DNA of 44,463 nt from Ignavibacteriota bacterium (GCA_016197185.1 JACPWH010000018.1:1-44463); one strand, 5' to 3'; positions 8,819 to 18,084 are shown, numbered from the stretch's first letter. Notes: generated by a model not told the origin, from the sequence alone. Program-made: numbers and translations.

Positions 8819-8851
8819 AAGGATTGCGGCAAGACGCGCAGTCCTTTTTTT
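8819..8851 (+). terminator. Intrinsic terminator after the transketolase operon
   Basis: A 10-bp stem AAGGATTGCG / CGCAGTCCTT with one G-T pair, an 8-base loop, and a run of T to 8851. It lies 27 bases after the transketolase C-terminal subunit stop and before the CCA enzyme gene. Confidence 0.85.
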
Positions 8852-8882
8852 ATGATAAACAGGGAATGAATAAAAAGAAATA

Positions 8883-10325
8883 ATGGAAAAAACGCTCGAA
8901 ATACACGAGGTGATGCTACGCACATTGGGTAAAATCGCTGATGAAAGAAGTATAGAGCTCTATGCCGTCGGTGGATGGGTGCGTGATTATTTTATGGGGA
9001 GAGAAGTACATGACATCGATTGTACTGTTGTAGGTGATTCCTTAAATTTTGCTGAAATCGTAGCTCATTACTTTTCATCCAAAGCTGTTGTTTATGAACG
9101 ATTCCGAACGGCATTAGTCCCTGTAGGTGATTACAAACTTGAATTTGTGGGTACACGAAAAGAAGAATATCTGTCGCACTCTCGAAAGCCGATTGTGAGT
9201 GAAGGAACACTTGAAGATGATCTGCGCAGACGTGATTTTACCATCAATGCTATGGCTGTTTCGCTTAACTCAACTTCTTTTGGTAAATTGATTGATATTT
9301 TCAGAGGGCAAGAGGATTTGGAGCGAAAAATACTCAGAACCCCACTTGACCCGATGGTAACATTTAGTGATGATCCGCTCAGGATGATGCGTGCAGCCAG
9401 ATTTGCTGCGCGGCTCGGATTTACCCTAATGCCTGAAATAAAAGAAGCGATGAAGCAAATGGCAGACAGAATCACCATAATTTCACAGGAACGTATTACT
9501 GATGAATTTCTGAAAATGCTTGCTGCACCTAAACCAAGCATTGGGTTAATTACTCTCTATGAAACAGGTCTCTTGAAGTATATATTTCCCGAAGTGGATC
9601 GTTTGGCCGGTATCGACCTTGTACAAATCGGTGAACAGGAATATGCCCACAAGGATGTTTTTTATCATACTCTTCAAGTGTTGGATAATCTAGCAGTTGT
9701 ATCTGATAATCTTTGGCTAAGATTCGCAACACTCATGCACGATATTGCCAAACCGAAAACAAAACGGTTTTTGCAGGGTATCGGCTGGTCATTTCATGGA
9801 CATGAGGAAATCGGGGCAAGATGGCAACAATCCATTTTCCGAAGATTGAAATTGCCGATGGAGAATCTTCCTTATGTAGAAAAGCTCGTGCGGCTTCACC
9901 AACGTCCGATGATCCTCATTGACGAAGAAGTTACCGATTCAGCTGTTCGTCGGCTTGCAGTGGCAGCAGGAGATGCTCTTGAAGACCTTTTTACATTATG
10001 CCGTGCAGATATTACGACCAAAAATCCTAAAAGAGCAGAAAAATATTTACGGAATTACGATGTTGTCTTCAAAAAAATCATGGATGTGCAGGAAAGAGAC
10101 CAATTAAGGGCATTTCAATCTCCAGTACGCGGTGAAGAAATCATGGAATTTTGTAATCTCCAGCCTTCGCGAACAGTAGGTTTTATTAAAAATGCAATAG
10201 AAGAAGCAATTTTGGAAGGGTATATTCCTAATGAATATGATGCAGCAAAGGCATACTTAATAAAGTATAAAGATGAGTGGCTTGCTGCAGCTGAACAAGA
10301 AATCCCTAAAAAATCTAAAATCTAA
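8883..10325 (+). CDS. cca: CCA tRNA nucleotidyltransferase with HD domain
   Basis: This enzyme adds CCA to tRNA 3' ends without a template. The nucleotidyltransferase head has GGWVRD (30-35), the metal-binding pair in VHDIDCTVVG (D44, D46) and the ribose/NTP block RRRDFTINAM (115-124). It is followed by the helical neck and an HD phosphohydrolase domain (LMHDIAKP about 290, GHEEIGA), as in many class II bacterial enzymes. The 480-residue length fits the HD-containing form. Poly(A) polymerase cannot be wholly excluded, but the HD domain and single copy here favour CCA addition. None of the tRNA genes in the window encodes its own CCA, consistent with a need for it. Confidence 0.9.
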   Translation: MEKTLEIHEVMLRTLGKIADERSIELYAVGGWVRDYFMGREVHDIDCTVVGDSLNFAEIVAHYFSSKAVVYERFRTALVPVGDYKLEFVGTRKEEYLSHSRKPIVSEGTLEDDLRRRDFTINAMAVSLNSTSFGKLIDIFRGQEDLERKILRTPLDPMVTFSDDPLRMMRAARFAARLGFTLMPEIKEAMKQMADRITIISQERITDEFLKMLAAPKPSIGLITLYETGLLKYIFPEVDRLAGIDLVQIGEQEYAHKDVFYHTLQVLDNLAVVSDNLWLRFATLMHDIAKPKTKRFLQGIGWSFHGHEEIGARWQQSIFRRLKLPMENLPYVEKLVRLHQRPMILIDEEVTDSAVRRLAVAAGDALEDLFTLCRADITTKNPKRAEKYLRNYDVVFKKIMDVQERDQLRAFQSPVRGEEIMEFCNLQPSRTVGFIKNAIEEAILEGYIPNEYDAAKAYLIKYKDEWLAAAEQEIPKKSKI

Positions 10326-10356
10326 TCGAGAAAAAACACCTTAATAAAAATATTTT

Positions 10357-10387
10357 TTGCGGAAACGGTGATATTCTCGTATTTTTG
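10357..10387 (+). promoter_or_regulatory. Promoter of the tRNA-Ala/tRNA-Asp unit
   Basis: TTG (10357-10359), 20 bases, then TATTTTTG (10380-10387). This is an exact match to the Bacteroidota housekeeping promoter, -33 TTG and -7 TAnnTTTG. The mature tRNA-Ala begins 22 bases after the -7 element. Confidence 0.8.
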
Positions 10388-10408
10388 CGTTCCCCAAATT
10401 AAAGACTA

Positions 10409-10481
<73 letters not shown>

Positions 10482-10520
10482 CGCGCTAAGATAAGATAGA
10501 AATAAAAATTTGACAATAGT

Positions 10521-10595
10521 GGGATCGTAGCTCAGCTTGGTTAGAGCGCCTGCCTGTCACGCAGGAGGTCGCGAGTTCGAGTCTCGTCGGTCCCG
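10521..10595 (+). tRNA. tRNA-Asp (anticodon GTC)
   Basis: Seventy-five bases: acceptor GGGATCG/CGGTCCC, anticodon stem CCTGC/GCAGG with loop CTGTCAC, T arm GCGAG-TTCGAGT-CTCGT, discriminator G as expected for aspartate. CCA is not encoded. It lies 39 bases after tRNA-Ala and before a shared terminator, so the two are likely cotranscribed. Confidence 0.96.
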
Positions 10596-10600
10596 CAATT

Positions 10601-10631
10601 AAAAAGACGCTGATATTCAGCGTCTTTTTTT
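10601..10631 (+). terminator. Terminator of the tRNA-Ala/tRNA-Asp unit
   Basis: A perfect 13-bp stem, AAAAAGACGCTGA (10601-10613) pairing with TCAGCGTCTTTTT (10617-10629), with a TAT loop and further T residues. It starts five bases after tRNA-Asp. Confidence 0.92.
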
Positions 10632-10795
10632 ATTTTAGTGAATAGCACAGTATTCAAAAAGCGATTTTGAAATGACAGCTTAGACCCAGCTTCCTATTGA
10701 TCCTACCAAGCCTCAAATACTCCTCCCAAATTTCATTTGTCTTTTTTATCTCTTTCCGTTCTCAAATGTAAATTCAGTAAAAAATCAAAAAAAAT

Positions 10796-10826
10796 TTGCG
10801 TAGTTAAATAACTACGCTTATATTTG
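10796..10826 (+). promoter_or_regulatory. Promoter of the arsR cassette
   Basis: TTG (10796-10798), exactly 20 bases, TATATTTG (10819-10826); a full match to TTG-N20-TAnnTTTG. A 20-bp dyad fills the spacer, so a repressor bound there would block RNA polymerase. Confidence 0.75.
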
Positions 10827-10843
10827 TAGCCAAATAGCTTCGC
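10798..10843 (+). promoter_or_regulatory. Tandem operator-like dyads overlapping the arsR promoter
   Basis: GCGTAGTTA-AA-TAACTACGC (10798-10817) is an inverted repeat with 9-bp arms lying between the -33 and -7 elements. A related degenerate copy, GTAGCCAAATAGCTTCGC (10826-10843), matches the first at 14 of 18 positions and would cover the transcription start. ArsR-family repressors bind such dyads as dimers, so autorepression by the gene at 10865 is the likely use. This is inference from position and symmetry. Confidence 0.65.
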
Positions 10844-10864
10844 AATGAATTTTAAAAATACTAC

Positions 10865-11188
10865 ATGAATTTAAGACGAGACGTATTTCAAGCCATAGCT
10901 GACCCGACAAGAAGGGCAATCCTTCTGTTGGTAGCTTCACAATCCATGACAGCAGGTGTAATAGCTTCCAACTTTGATACAGCAAGACCGACAGTTTCAA
11001 AACATTTGCAAATACTCACTGAGTGTGAATTACTTGAACAAGAGCAAAACGGAAGAGAAATTTATTATCATATCAATGCAAAAAAAATGAAAGAAGTAGC
11101 CGACTTTATTGAACCGTTCCGTACAATGTGGGATGACAGGTTTAATAAATTGGAAACTATAATGAAAAATTATAAATCAATTACGTAG
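10865..11188 (+). CDS. ArsR-family winged-helix repressor
   Basis: 107 residues forming a single winged helix-turn-helix: [20 protein letters not shown] at the N-terminus is characteristic, the recognition helix is in [13 protein letters not shown] (39-51), and the wing is [13 protein letters not shown] (59-70). No cysteine pair for metal binding is visible in the alpha3 helix, so it is unlikely to be an arsenic sensor. This subgroup usually accompanies an AHSA1/SRPBCC protein, as here: the next gene starts six bases after this stop. The dyads overlapping its promoter suggest it represses its own operon. The ligand is unknown. Confidence 0.88.
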   Translation: MNLRRDVFQAIADPTRRAILLLVASQSMTAGVIASNFDTARPTVSKHLQILTECELLEQEQNGREIYYHINAKKMKEVADFIEPFRTMWDDRFNKLETIMKNYKSIT

Positions 11189-11194
11189 AATACT

Positions 11195-11659
11195 ATGGAA
11201 CAAAAAACAAAGATCAATGCCGAAGACGGCAAACAGGAGTTAGTAATTACAAGGGAATTTGACTTGCCGGTGGAATTACTTTTTAAAGCGTATGTTGAGG
11301 CGGAAATTGTGGAACAATGGATGGGAACGAAAGTGCTGAAACTCGAAAATAAAAAGCACGGCAGTTATCAATTTGAAACGACTGATACAAAAGGAAACAA
11401 ATACGGATTCAACGGAACAATCCACGAGTTTAGCCCGAACCTGAAAATCACAAGGACATTTGAAATGGAGAATACACCCTTTGGCATTCAGCTTGAGTTC
11501 TTAGAATTTGAAAAACTCAAAGAGGGCACCAGCAAACTCATTATGCACATTGTCTATAGATCAGTCGAAAATAGGGATCAAATACTACAGCTACCTTTTG
11601 CTCAAGGCATAAACATGGCACATAACAGATTACAAGACATCGTAAACAAATTAAGGTAA
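11195..11659 (+). CDS. SRPBCC (AHSA1-type) domain protein
   Basis: 154 residues of an Activator-of-Hsp90-ATPase-1-like/START fold: ITREFDLPVELLFKAYVEAE (19-38) and VEQWMGTKV are the classical opening, followed by GTIHEFSPNLKITRTFEM and a long C-terminal helix (FAQGINMAHNRLQDIVNKL). Such proteins form a hydrophobic ligand cavity; the ligand is not known. In many genomes the gene is paired with an ArsR repressor and a DoxX-like membrane protein, the order seen here. Cytoplasmic, cotranscribed with arsR. Confidence 0.88.
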   Translation: MEQKTKINAEDGKQELVITREFDLPVELLFKAYVEAEIVEQWMGTKVLKLENKKHGSYQFETTDTKGNKYGFNGTIHEFSPNLKITRTFEMENTPFGIQLEFLEFEKLKEGTSKLIMHIVYRSVENRDQILQLPFAQGINMAHNRLQDIVNKLR

Positions 11660-11667
11660 AAAACAGT

Positions 11668-11969
11668 ATGACAAAGAGAAATAAAATTATCTATTGGATT
11701 TCTACTCTCTGGCTTGCATTAGGGATGGTTTCCACCGGTTTGGTACAGTTATTAAAAGTTAAGTCAGAAGGTGCCTTGGCACCGCCGGGAACATGGGGTA
11801 TTTCACAGTTGGGGTATCCTGTCTTGTTATGACGGGAGCGGTATTTTCACATTTCGCTACAGGTAGTCCGATGGTTGAAATATTACCCGCTTTGTTACTT
11901 CTCATCCTGACAATAGTATCATGGTATTTCAGACCTGAAGATAGAAAAATCATTTCAGGTAAGCAATAG
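11668..11969 (+). pseudogene. DoxX-like membrane protein gene with internal deletion and frameshift
   Basis: From ATG 11668 the frame reads a typical DoxX-like N-terminus (first helix ISTLWLALGMVSTGLVQLL, then GISQLGYPVLL) and stops at 11830-11832. A second frame resumes at once with VMTGAVFSHFATGSP and the last helix LPALLLLILTIVSWYF, ending at 11967-11969. By comparison with the family, about 30 residues containing the second helix (normally ..GxxKLLG..KEWAYAGF..) are missing at the junction near 11820-11830. The product would be non-functional. It is third in the arsR cassette, eight bases after the AHSA1 stop. Confidence 0.75.
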
Positions 11970-12057
11970 ACGCTCTGAAGTTATAAAAGTATAAACTTCA
12001 AAACAGTAAGAGAAAAGCTCATAAATCAAACAAGTGTATGAAATAATGGTGAGTGAA

Positions 12058-12088
12058 GTGCTTAGTATGAAACTTTTTGTTAAATTTG
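12058..12088 (+). promoter_or_regulatory. Possible promoter upstream of the DUF2269-like gene
   Basis: TAAATTTG (12081-12088) fits the -7 element TAnnTTTG. Twenty bases upstream is GTG rather than TTG. The gene start is about 145 bases downstream. The evidence is weak, resting on one good element with the right spacing. Confidence 0.3.
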
Positions 12089-12231
12089 ATTTGTAGGTAG
12101 CATATCAAGAGTCGTCTAAAAATTGACATCATACCCCAAAGTTCCTAACAGTTAGGGTAGCTTTAGGACATCAGGACATCTGAGCAAAATATAAAACATA
12201 TAATCATTAATTTTAACTAAAAATAAAAACC

Positions 12232-12864
12232 ATGGCAATGACACCTCGTCTAAGTAAAGCGTTTCTGACATCTCACATCACTTTTTCTGTAGGTTGGCTT
12301 GGATCAGTAACAGTATTCTTAGTCCTTGCCATCACCGGTTTGACAAGTCAAGATAATCAGTTAGCCCGCTCCTCACTCATTGCAATGAAATTGAGTGCTT
12401 GGTTGGTAATAGTTCCATTCTGCTTGACATCGTTATTAACCGGTGTTGTTCAGGCAGTCGGGACAAAATGGGGTTTGTTCAAGTACTATTGGATTGTAGT
12501 AAAACTATTTTTAACTGTAGCTTCTACTGTGCTTTTATTACTTCATATTCAGCCAATAAGTTACTTAGCGGATGTTGCGACCGACTCTTCGTTTTCAAAT
12601 TTGCAACACGCAGGACAAATCATTGACCTAATAGCAAAAGCAGGGGCAGCAATTTTGGTTTTGCTTGCACTTACAACAATTTCTATTTACAAACCTTGGG
12701 GTAAAATTCAATTGGCACAAAGTAGTAACATCCAATTAATAAACCCACAAGGCAAAATGAGAACTAAAAAACAGTGGGTAACTTATATGCTTATCGGACT
12801 AATGTGTTTGCTTCTAATTGTAATTATCAAACACCTGTCGGAAGGTGGTATGCACGGTCATTGA
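12232..12864 (+). CDS. Integral membrane protein (DUF2269-like)
   Basis: 210 residues with about five membrane segments: near 12-35, 52-72, 85-104, 130-150 and 182-202. Sequence such as SHITFSVGWLGSVTVFL at the start and a C-terminal histidine cluster (EGGMHGH) resemble small bacterial membrane proteins annotated as DUF2269; I am unsure of the family. ATG 12232 or 12238 could be the start. It lies 262 bases after the broken DoxX gene, on the same strand, and may belong to the same acquired cassette. No function can be assigned. Confidence 0.65.
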   Translation: MAMTPRLSKAFLTSHITFSVGWLGSVTVFLVLAITGLTSQDNQLARSSLIAMKLSAWLVIVPFCLTSLLTGVVQAVGTKWGLFKYYWIVVKLFLTVASTVLLLLHIQPISYLADVATDSSFSNLQHAGQIIDLIAKAGAAILVLLALTTISIYKPWGKIQLAQSSNIQLINPQGKMRTKKQWVTYMLIGLMCLLLIVIIKHLSEGGMHGH

Positions 12865-13025
12865 AAAAACGATATTGAAAGAAAATTTCAAATAACTATT
12901 TAAATTTTAACCATGTACTATTATAGCAATACGGCTTATATGCTTACAGAACAATGATTATAAAGCTGCATTAATTTGTAAAAGTCGCAGGCAAATTTTT
13001 CTTAAAACGATACTATTGTACATAA

Positions 13026-13955
13026 ATGAAACTGTGTTTTATCATATTTTTGATTGTAACCATTACAAAAAGTTATAGTCAACAATACAAATATGTATTC
13101 AAAAACGCGAAGGATAGTACATCAAATTGTTATCTGACAGTTCTTCCAGCATCAAAGGAAATAAAAGGAGTAATAATTCGGGATTATAGCAGTCTCCCGG
13201 ATACTTCAAAAAAATCACCCTATAAATTCAACAAGTTGTGCTCTGACAGTGGGCTTGTGGTTGTTTACACTGTTTCATCCAGTTTCTTCCCTGAGTTTTT
13301 TTATAACGACAGCACAATTAATCTCCTTGACAGAATGGTGTCGGAGGTTGTTCAGAAATACAATATTCCGAGGAATGCAATATTTATTGGCGGCATATCA
13401 TCAAGTGGAACAAGGGCATTGAAATACGCACAGTTCTGTGAGCAAGGAAGATCAAAATTTGGTATAAAAATCAAAGGTGTTTTTGCAGTTGATCCTCCAT
13501 TAGATTTGGAACGATTCTATAACTCTGTAAAGAGACACAAGCATAACTTTAAAGCAGGAATGCTTTGGGAAGCAGAGCTTATGTCTAAAGTATTCCCGGA
13601 AAAGATGGGAGGATCGCCAACTGATTCCCCCGAAAAATATTTAAAAGTTTCAGTGTTTTCTCATAGTGACAGCTTAGGAGGTAATGCTAAATTTTTAAAG
13701 AATGTCAATGTTATTCTATTTCACGAACCTGATATAGATTGGTGGATTAAAGAGAGAGGATCCTCATACTATGATATGAATTCTTATGATATAGCAGCAT
13801 TGGTAGTCAAAATGAAAGAGCTAGGCAGCACTACCATAGATTTGATTACTACAACCGGTAAGGGGTTTGAATCTAATGGAAACCGTAATTGCCATTCATG
13901 GACTATAGTAAACGAGAAATTCTTGACCAACTGGATTTTGAATAAGATAGAATAA
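13026..13955 (+). CDS. Secreted alpha/beta-hydrolase-like protein
   Basis: 309 residues with a signal peptide (hydrophobic 4-14, likely cut after SYS/QQ near 18-20). The alpha/beta-hydrolase pattern is visible: strand AIFIGG followed by the nucleophile elbow GGISSSGTRALKYA (122-135; Ser125 or Ser126), an acid candidate in FHEPDIDWW, and a late histidine in NCHSW. The substrate is unknown; the elbow is a variant of GxSxG. The protein would act in the periplasm or outside the cell. It stands alone with its own upstream region and is followed by a possible gene remnant. Confidence 0.7.
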   Translation: MKLCFIIFLIVTITKSYSQQYKYVFKNAKDSTSNCYLTVLPASKEIKGVIIRDYSSLPDTSKKSPYKFNKLCSDSGLVVVYTVSSSFFPEFFYNDSTINLLDRMVSEVVQKYNIPRNAIFIGGISSSGTRALKYAQFCEQGRSKFGIKIKGVFAVDPPLDLERFYNSVKRHKHNFKAGMLWEAELMSKVFPEKMGGSPTDSPEKYLKVSVFSHSDSLGGNAKFLKNVNVILFHEPDIDWWIKERGSSYYDMNSYDIAALVVKMKELGSTTIDLITTTGKGFESNGNRNCHSWTIVNEKFLTNWILNKIE

Positions 13956-13986
13956 TGGTATGAACCGTTCAACAATTGAAGAATAA

Positions 13987-14079
13987 AATGTCATCGAAAA
14001 ACCTTTGGCAAATGAATCCCATGCAACAGTAGAGAAGCTTACTGATATGATGATTGAAGCATCAGTTAATGGGTTTTGA
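13987..14079 (+). pseudogene. Possible 3' remnant of an unknown gene
   Basis: A short open frame without a start reads EKPLANESHATVEKLTDMM and ends at a TGA (14077-14079). Its composition is protein-like and unlike the AT-rich surroundings, suggesting the tail of a deleted coding sequence. I cannot identify the parent gene. Confidence 0.25.
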
Positions 14080-14131
14080 AACATTTGTATTTACCTGCTT
14101 AACACACTTATTCAATAGTTAATATAAAAAT

Positions 14132-14707
14132 ATGAGTAACAATATCAGCAATAAAAAGAAATTGTCACCTGAGCGACTTGAAGAATTACTCAAAACGTTA
14201 AAAGTTAGGTTTGAGAAAAACATGAGCAGGCATAAAGGTCTTGAATGGGATAAAGTACAGGCAAAACTGATAGCTAACGATACAAAATTGTGGTCTCTGG
14301 GTAAAATGGAAGAAACCGGCGGTGAACCGGATGTTGTCGGTTATGATAAAAAGACCGACGAATACATTTTTTATGATTGTTCGGCAGAGAGCCCTAAAGG
14401 TCGCAGAAGCCTTTGTTATGACCATGAAGCTCTGGAGTCAAGGAAAGAACATAAACCGGAAAACAGTGCTACTACAATGGCATCTGATATGAATATTGAG
14501 CTTTTAACAGAAGAGCAATACAGGGAGTTGCAGAAACTTGGAAATTTCGATACAAAAACATCAAGTTGGGTGGTAACACCCGATGAGATTAGAAAACTCG
14601 GCGGTGCACTTTTTTGTGATCGCCGTTACAATTCTGTATTCCTTTATCACAACGGTACAGAATCTTACTACGCAGCGAGAGGTTTTCGAGGCTCGTTAAA
14701 GGTATAA
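14132..14707 (+). CDS. DUF4256 family protein
   Basis: 191 residues matching DUF4256, a cytoplasmic family of unknown function found sporadically in bacteria. Recognisable blocks are LKVRFEKNMSRHKGLEW (28-44), LWSLGKMEETGGEPDVVGYD (64-83), FYDCSAESPKGRRSLCYD, and SSWVVTPDEIRKLGGALFCDRR with a final HNGTESYYAARGFRG. The length is typical. No signal peptide. It is in the accessory stretch between the tRNA pair and maeB. Confidence 0.85.
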   Translation: MSNNISNKKKLSPERLEELLKTLKVRFEKNMSRHKGLEWDKVQAKLIANDTKLWSLGKMEETGGEPDVVGYDKKTDEYIFYDCSAESPKGRRSLCYDHEALESRKEHKPENSATTMASDMNIELLTEEQYRELQKLGNFDTKTSSWVVTPDEIRKLGGALFCDRRYNSVFLYHNGTESYYAARGFRGSLKV

Positions 14708-14910
14708 ATTTTGTTCAAATAGTAAGATTTAAGAAAATGAATCGTAAAGTTGTTTTTGCATCAATAAAACAAAAAAGTGATAGTGGGAATTAGAATTATT
14801 GAGAGATATCCTTCTTGCTTGTAGTATTTACCGAAGAATTGAAGTGAGGGTTCTCCTTGTTAAAAGTGCGCTAAGGGTTCGATTGTACTCCCATTCAGCC
14901 AGATTCAAAA

Positions 14911-14944
14911 AACAAAAAACCGTTCTTGTGAACGGTTTTTTGTT
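14911..14944. terminator. Bidirectional intrinsic terminator
   Basis: A perfect 15-bp stem (14911-14925 with 14930-14944) and TTGT loop; A-rich on one side and T-rich on the other so it can serve both directions. It stands 20 bases after the maeB stop and in the convergent space with the DUF4256 gene. Confidence 0.92.
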
Positions 14945-14963
14945 AAAAGTTTTACAGTAGAGA

Positions 14964-17267
14964 TTAGACGAGTACCGGTTCAATCTTTTTTTTTTCAAAT
15001 GCCTCATCCGCACAAATAGCCGCCATACTTACGATATCCTGCACATCCGCATCACGTTCCAAAATATGAATCGGCTTGTTCATCCCGATAAGAATAGGTC
15101 CTACCGCTTCTGCTTCACCTAAACGAATCAGCAATTTATAAGCAATATTAGCAGCATTCAAATCAGGAAAAATAAGAACATTAGCATCGCCTTGAATCGA
15201 ATTGAACGGAAACTGTTCACGCGCTTTGTCAGCCCATACTGCCGTATCCGCTTGCATTTCTCCGTCAATAATAAGATTTGGTCGTTTTAATTTTACAAGC
15301 TCCATTGCTTCCCTCATTTTCAATACACTCGGGTCATGCGACATTCCGAAATCGCTGAACGATAACATTGCGACACGAGGTGTAATTTTAAAACGTTCAG
15401 CTGCCTCTGCAGTAATCATTGCTATGTCAGCGAGTTGTTCGGCTGTAGGGTTCGGTGTGACTGTAGTATCCGCAAAAAAGAGTGTATCACCGCGCTTTGT
15501 AATTACAACATACATCCCGGCAACACGCGAGAATCGCTTATCTGTCCCGATAATCTCGAGTGCCGGACGAATTGTTTCATCATACCGAAGATTCAAACCG
15601 GAGAGAAGACCATCGGCATCCCCAGCCTCAACCATCAACGCCCCGAAATAATTGCGACGCATGACAAGTTTACGAGCTTCGCCGAGGGTCATTCCGCGCC
15701 GTTGGCGTTTATTAGTAAGAATATTGGCATATTCTTCGCTTTTATCCGAGTAATAAATGTCAATTGTTTCAAATTTTGAAAGGTCAATGCCAATTGAGTC
15801 CGCAACACTTTTCATTCGAGCTTGTCCCCCGAGAAGAATAGGATTTGCAATACCGTCCTCCAAAATAATTTCTGCTGCTCTGAGTGCCTTCGGCTCTTCT
15901 CCTTCTGTTAAAATAATCCTTTTCTTTACAGCCCTCCTTTGGACAGCAGTCGTAATATTTACTTTGAAACGTTTTGCATTCCCTTGTTGAGATTGTAAGT
16001 GGGTTTTATATTCTTCTATGTTAAAATCGAGTTTTCTTGCTACTCCGGATTCAATGGCTGCTTTGGCAACCGCCGGAGGAACAGTCAACAGAACACGCGG
16101 GTCTAATGCTTTAGGGATAATGTACCCCCTGCCGAAACTGGTTTCCTCACCACCATAAGCTCGTGCTACCGATTCAGGCACTTCTTGTTTGGCGAGTGAT
16201 GCCAAAGAGTATGCTGCAGCAAGTTTCATTTCGTCATTGATTGCTTTTGCCCTTACATCAAGTGCTCCTCTAAAAATATATGGAAATCCCAATACATTAT
16301 TTACCTGATTAGGGTAGTCGCTTCTGCCTGTTGCTACAATAATATCATTACGAACTACAATAGCATCAGTATAGGATATTTCGGGGTCGGGGTTGGCAAG
16401 TGCAAAGACAATTGGATTTGGCGGCATTGAGGCGACCATTTCTTTGGTAACAAGTCCGCCCGCACTTAAACCCAAAAACACATCTGCTTTGTGCATCATC
16501 TCGGCAAGAGTAGCCGGAGCATCACCGTTAGCAAAAAACAGTTTTTGTTCTGACATATCCTCAGTGCGACCTTTGTAAACCAGCCCTTTCCTATCACACA
16601 GGAACATATTTTCCCGTTTTACACCAAGTTTTATATAGAACAAACTACATGCAATAGCAGAAGCACCGGCACCGCTCACGACCACAGTAATATCAGCCAG
16701 TTTTTTGCCCTGTACCTCGCACGCATTCAAGAGTGCTGCACCGCTAATGATGGCAGTCCCGTGCTGGTCATCGTGAAATACGGGAATTTGCATCCTGCGT
16801 TGTAGCTCTTTTTCTATATAGAAACATTCGGGTGCTTTAATATCTTCCAAGTTTATGCCGCCAAAGGTCGGCTCAAGATTGGCAACAGCGTTGATAAACT
16901 CTTCTGCATCCAGGGTTTTCACTTCAATATCGAAAACATCTATATCGGCAAACTTTTTGAAGAGAACACCTTTTCCCTCCATCACAGGTTTACTTGCTGA
17001 TGCTCCTATGTTGCCCAAGCCGAGAACTGCAGTTCCATTGGAAATAACGCCAACAAGGTTTCCTTTTGCAGTATATTCATAGACTAATTCTTCATTTTCT
17101 GCAATGTCACGACATGGTTCTGCAACCCCAGGAGAGTAAGCAAGTGACAGTTCATATTGTGTATCACAAGGTTTTGATGGGATAACTTCAATCTTTCCTT
17201 TTCGTCCTGAAGAGTGATACTTAAGTGCTTCCTCACGGTTAATTTTCTTTTTGTACATTTCGGACAT
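14964..17267 (-). CDS. maeB: NADP-dependent malic enzyme MaeB (malic enzyme-phosphotransacetylase fusion)
   Basis: 767 residues. The N-terminal malic enzyme domain (about 1-425) oxidatively decarboxylates malate to pyruvate: YSPGVAEPC (44-52), [17 protein letters not shown] (103-119), the catalytic FHDDQHGTA region, and the Rossmann motif SGAGASAIA. The C-terminal region (about 435-767) is a phosphotransacetylase-like domain ([20 protein letters not shown], ..[13 protein letters not shown]..), which in MaeB is regulatory (acetyl-CoA sensing) and not a working Pta. Length and two-domain order are those of standard MaeB. A -7-like TAATTTTG lies upstream on this strand (17334-17327). Cytoplasmic. 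Confidence 0.94.
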   Translation of the reverse strand: MSEMYKKKINREEALKYHSSGRKGKIEVIPSKPCDTQYELSLAYSPGVAEPCRDIAENEELVYEYTAKGNLVGVISNGTAVLGLGNIGASASKPVMEGKGVLFKKFADIDVFDIEVKTLDAEEFINAVANLEPTFGGINLEDIKAPECFYIEKELQRRMQIPVFHDDQHGTAIISGAALLNACEVQGKKLADITVVVSGAGASAIACSLFYIKLGVKRENMFLCDRKGLVYKGRTEDMSEQKLFFANGDAPATLAEMMHKADVFLGLSAGGLVTKEMVASMPPNPIVFALANPDPEISYTDAIVVRNDIIVATGRSDYPNQVNNVLGFPYIFRGALDVRAKAINDEMKLAAAYSLASLAKQEVPESVARAYGGEETSFGRGYIIPKALDPRVLLTVPPAVAKAAIESGVARKLDFNIEEYKTHLQSQQGNAKRFKVNITTAVQRRAVKKRIILTEGEEPKALRAAEIILEDGIANPILLGGQARMKSVADSIGIDLSKFETIDIYYSDKSEEYANILTNKRQRRGMTLGEARKLVMRRNYFGALMVEAGDADGLLSGLNLRYDETIRPALEIIGTDKRFSRVAGMYVVITKRGDTLFFADTTVTPNPTAEQLADIAMITAEAAERFKITPRVAMLSFSDFGMSHDPSVLKMREAMELVKLKRPNLIIDGEMQADTAVWADKAREQFPFNSIQGDANVLIFPDLNAANIAYKLLIRLGEAEAVGPILIGMNKPIHILERDADVQDIVSMAAICADEAFEKKKIEPVLV

Positions 17268-17583
17268 CTGGGTTCCTATCTATAGAAGGTTTCAAAAACA
17301 GTTAGTACTTTCACCTTGTTTTATTACAAAATTAAGATAATTTGAATGAAGATGACCGTGATGTCATATTTTACACATAAAATGACTAAAAAAAGATTTC
17401 AAAAAAAGCAGGTTTTTATGAATGAATTTGTATTTTACCCAATCAAAGAGTGATGAAATAGTAGTTTTTGGATACTTCATACATATTCATAAAAAAATCT
17501 TTGTGTAGTAGGAAAAGAAATACGTAAGTTAACTGAAAGCACAAAATGTGTTCTTTCACTTTTTATATTCTATAGAATCAATT
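17268..17583. other. Intergenic region between divergent maeB and DUF4234 genes
   Basis: 316 bases, AT-rich, with several poly-A and poly-T runs. On the minus strand TAATTTTG (17334-17327) fits a -7 element for maeB but lacks a TTG at the expected distance. No RNA, repeat or open frame of note is visible. Confidence 0.4.
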
Positions 17584-17957
17584 ATGACAACATATCCTTA
17601 CCCTGTAGAAGAAGGTCGTCGTGATATTGTTATGAGTATTATTTTCACAGTAATTACATGTGGAATTTATGGTCTTTATTGGCAGTATAAACAATGGAAT
17701 GTATCAATGCTTGGCTTAGAAGGGGAGAATACAATTTTTGGGCGGTTTTCTTTATTTCGATTATAACCTGTGGTATCTATTATATTTATACCAAGTACAA
17801 GATGGCAGAATCAATAAATGCGATTCAAAGTGCAAACGGTTTTAATGTAAACTCCAGTCTCCCGTTGATCACTCTTTTACTGTCAATTTTCGGTTTGAGT
17901 ATAGTAGCGGATGCGATTCAGCAGAGTGAAATGAATGATTGGTATGTTGGGGCTTAA
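17584..17957 (+). pseudogene. DUF4234-like membrane protein gene with a frameshift
   Basis: ATG 17584 starts a small membrane protein: VMSIIFTVITCGIYGLYWQYKQ, the classic DUF4234 signature, then a second copy of the same hairpin, FFISIITCGIYYIYTKYKM, and a last helix LPLITLLLSIFGLSIVADAIQQ. The first frame stops at 17766; the second copy is in another frame ending at 17957. The switch lies around 17735-17750, next to TTTTTGGG, a homopolymer prone to one-base indels. Restoring one base would give an intact protein of about 124 residues. Sequencing error or recent mutation cannot be distinguished. Confidence 0.7.
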
Positions 17958-18034
17958 ATCGATAGCTTTGTTGAGGCAGAGAGTGCTTATTTGTAAGTAA
18001 GTTTTTATCTGATTACGTCTAAGAATGGATATAT

Positions 18035-18066
18035 AAAAAAGGTAAGTCAATTGACTTACCTTTTTT
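18035..18066. terminator. Bidirectional terminator, perfect palindrome
   Basis: A 32-bp uninterrupted palindrome centred on CAATTG, A-rich at one end and T-rich at the other. It lies between the DUF4234 gene (+) and the lipoprotein cluster (-), serving both. Confidence 0.9.
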
Positions 18067-18084
18067 ATAGCATACAAACTCTAT

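Noticed and set aside
14865-14905. A stretch (GGGTTCGAT ... CAGCCA) resembling a tRNA 3' end, possibly an att remnant
   Set aside because: The T-arm does not pair, no acceptor partner is present, and it does not match the tRNA-Ala or tRNA-Asp ends well enough to mark an attachment site.
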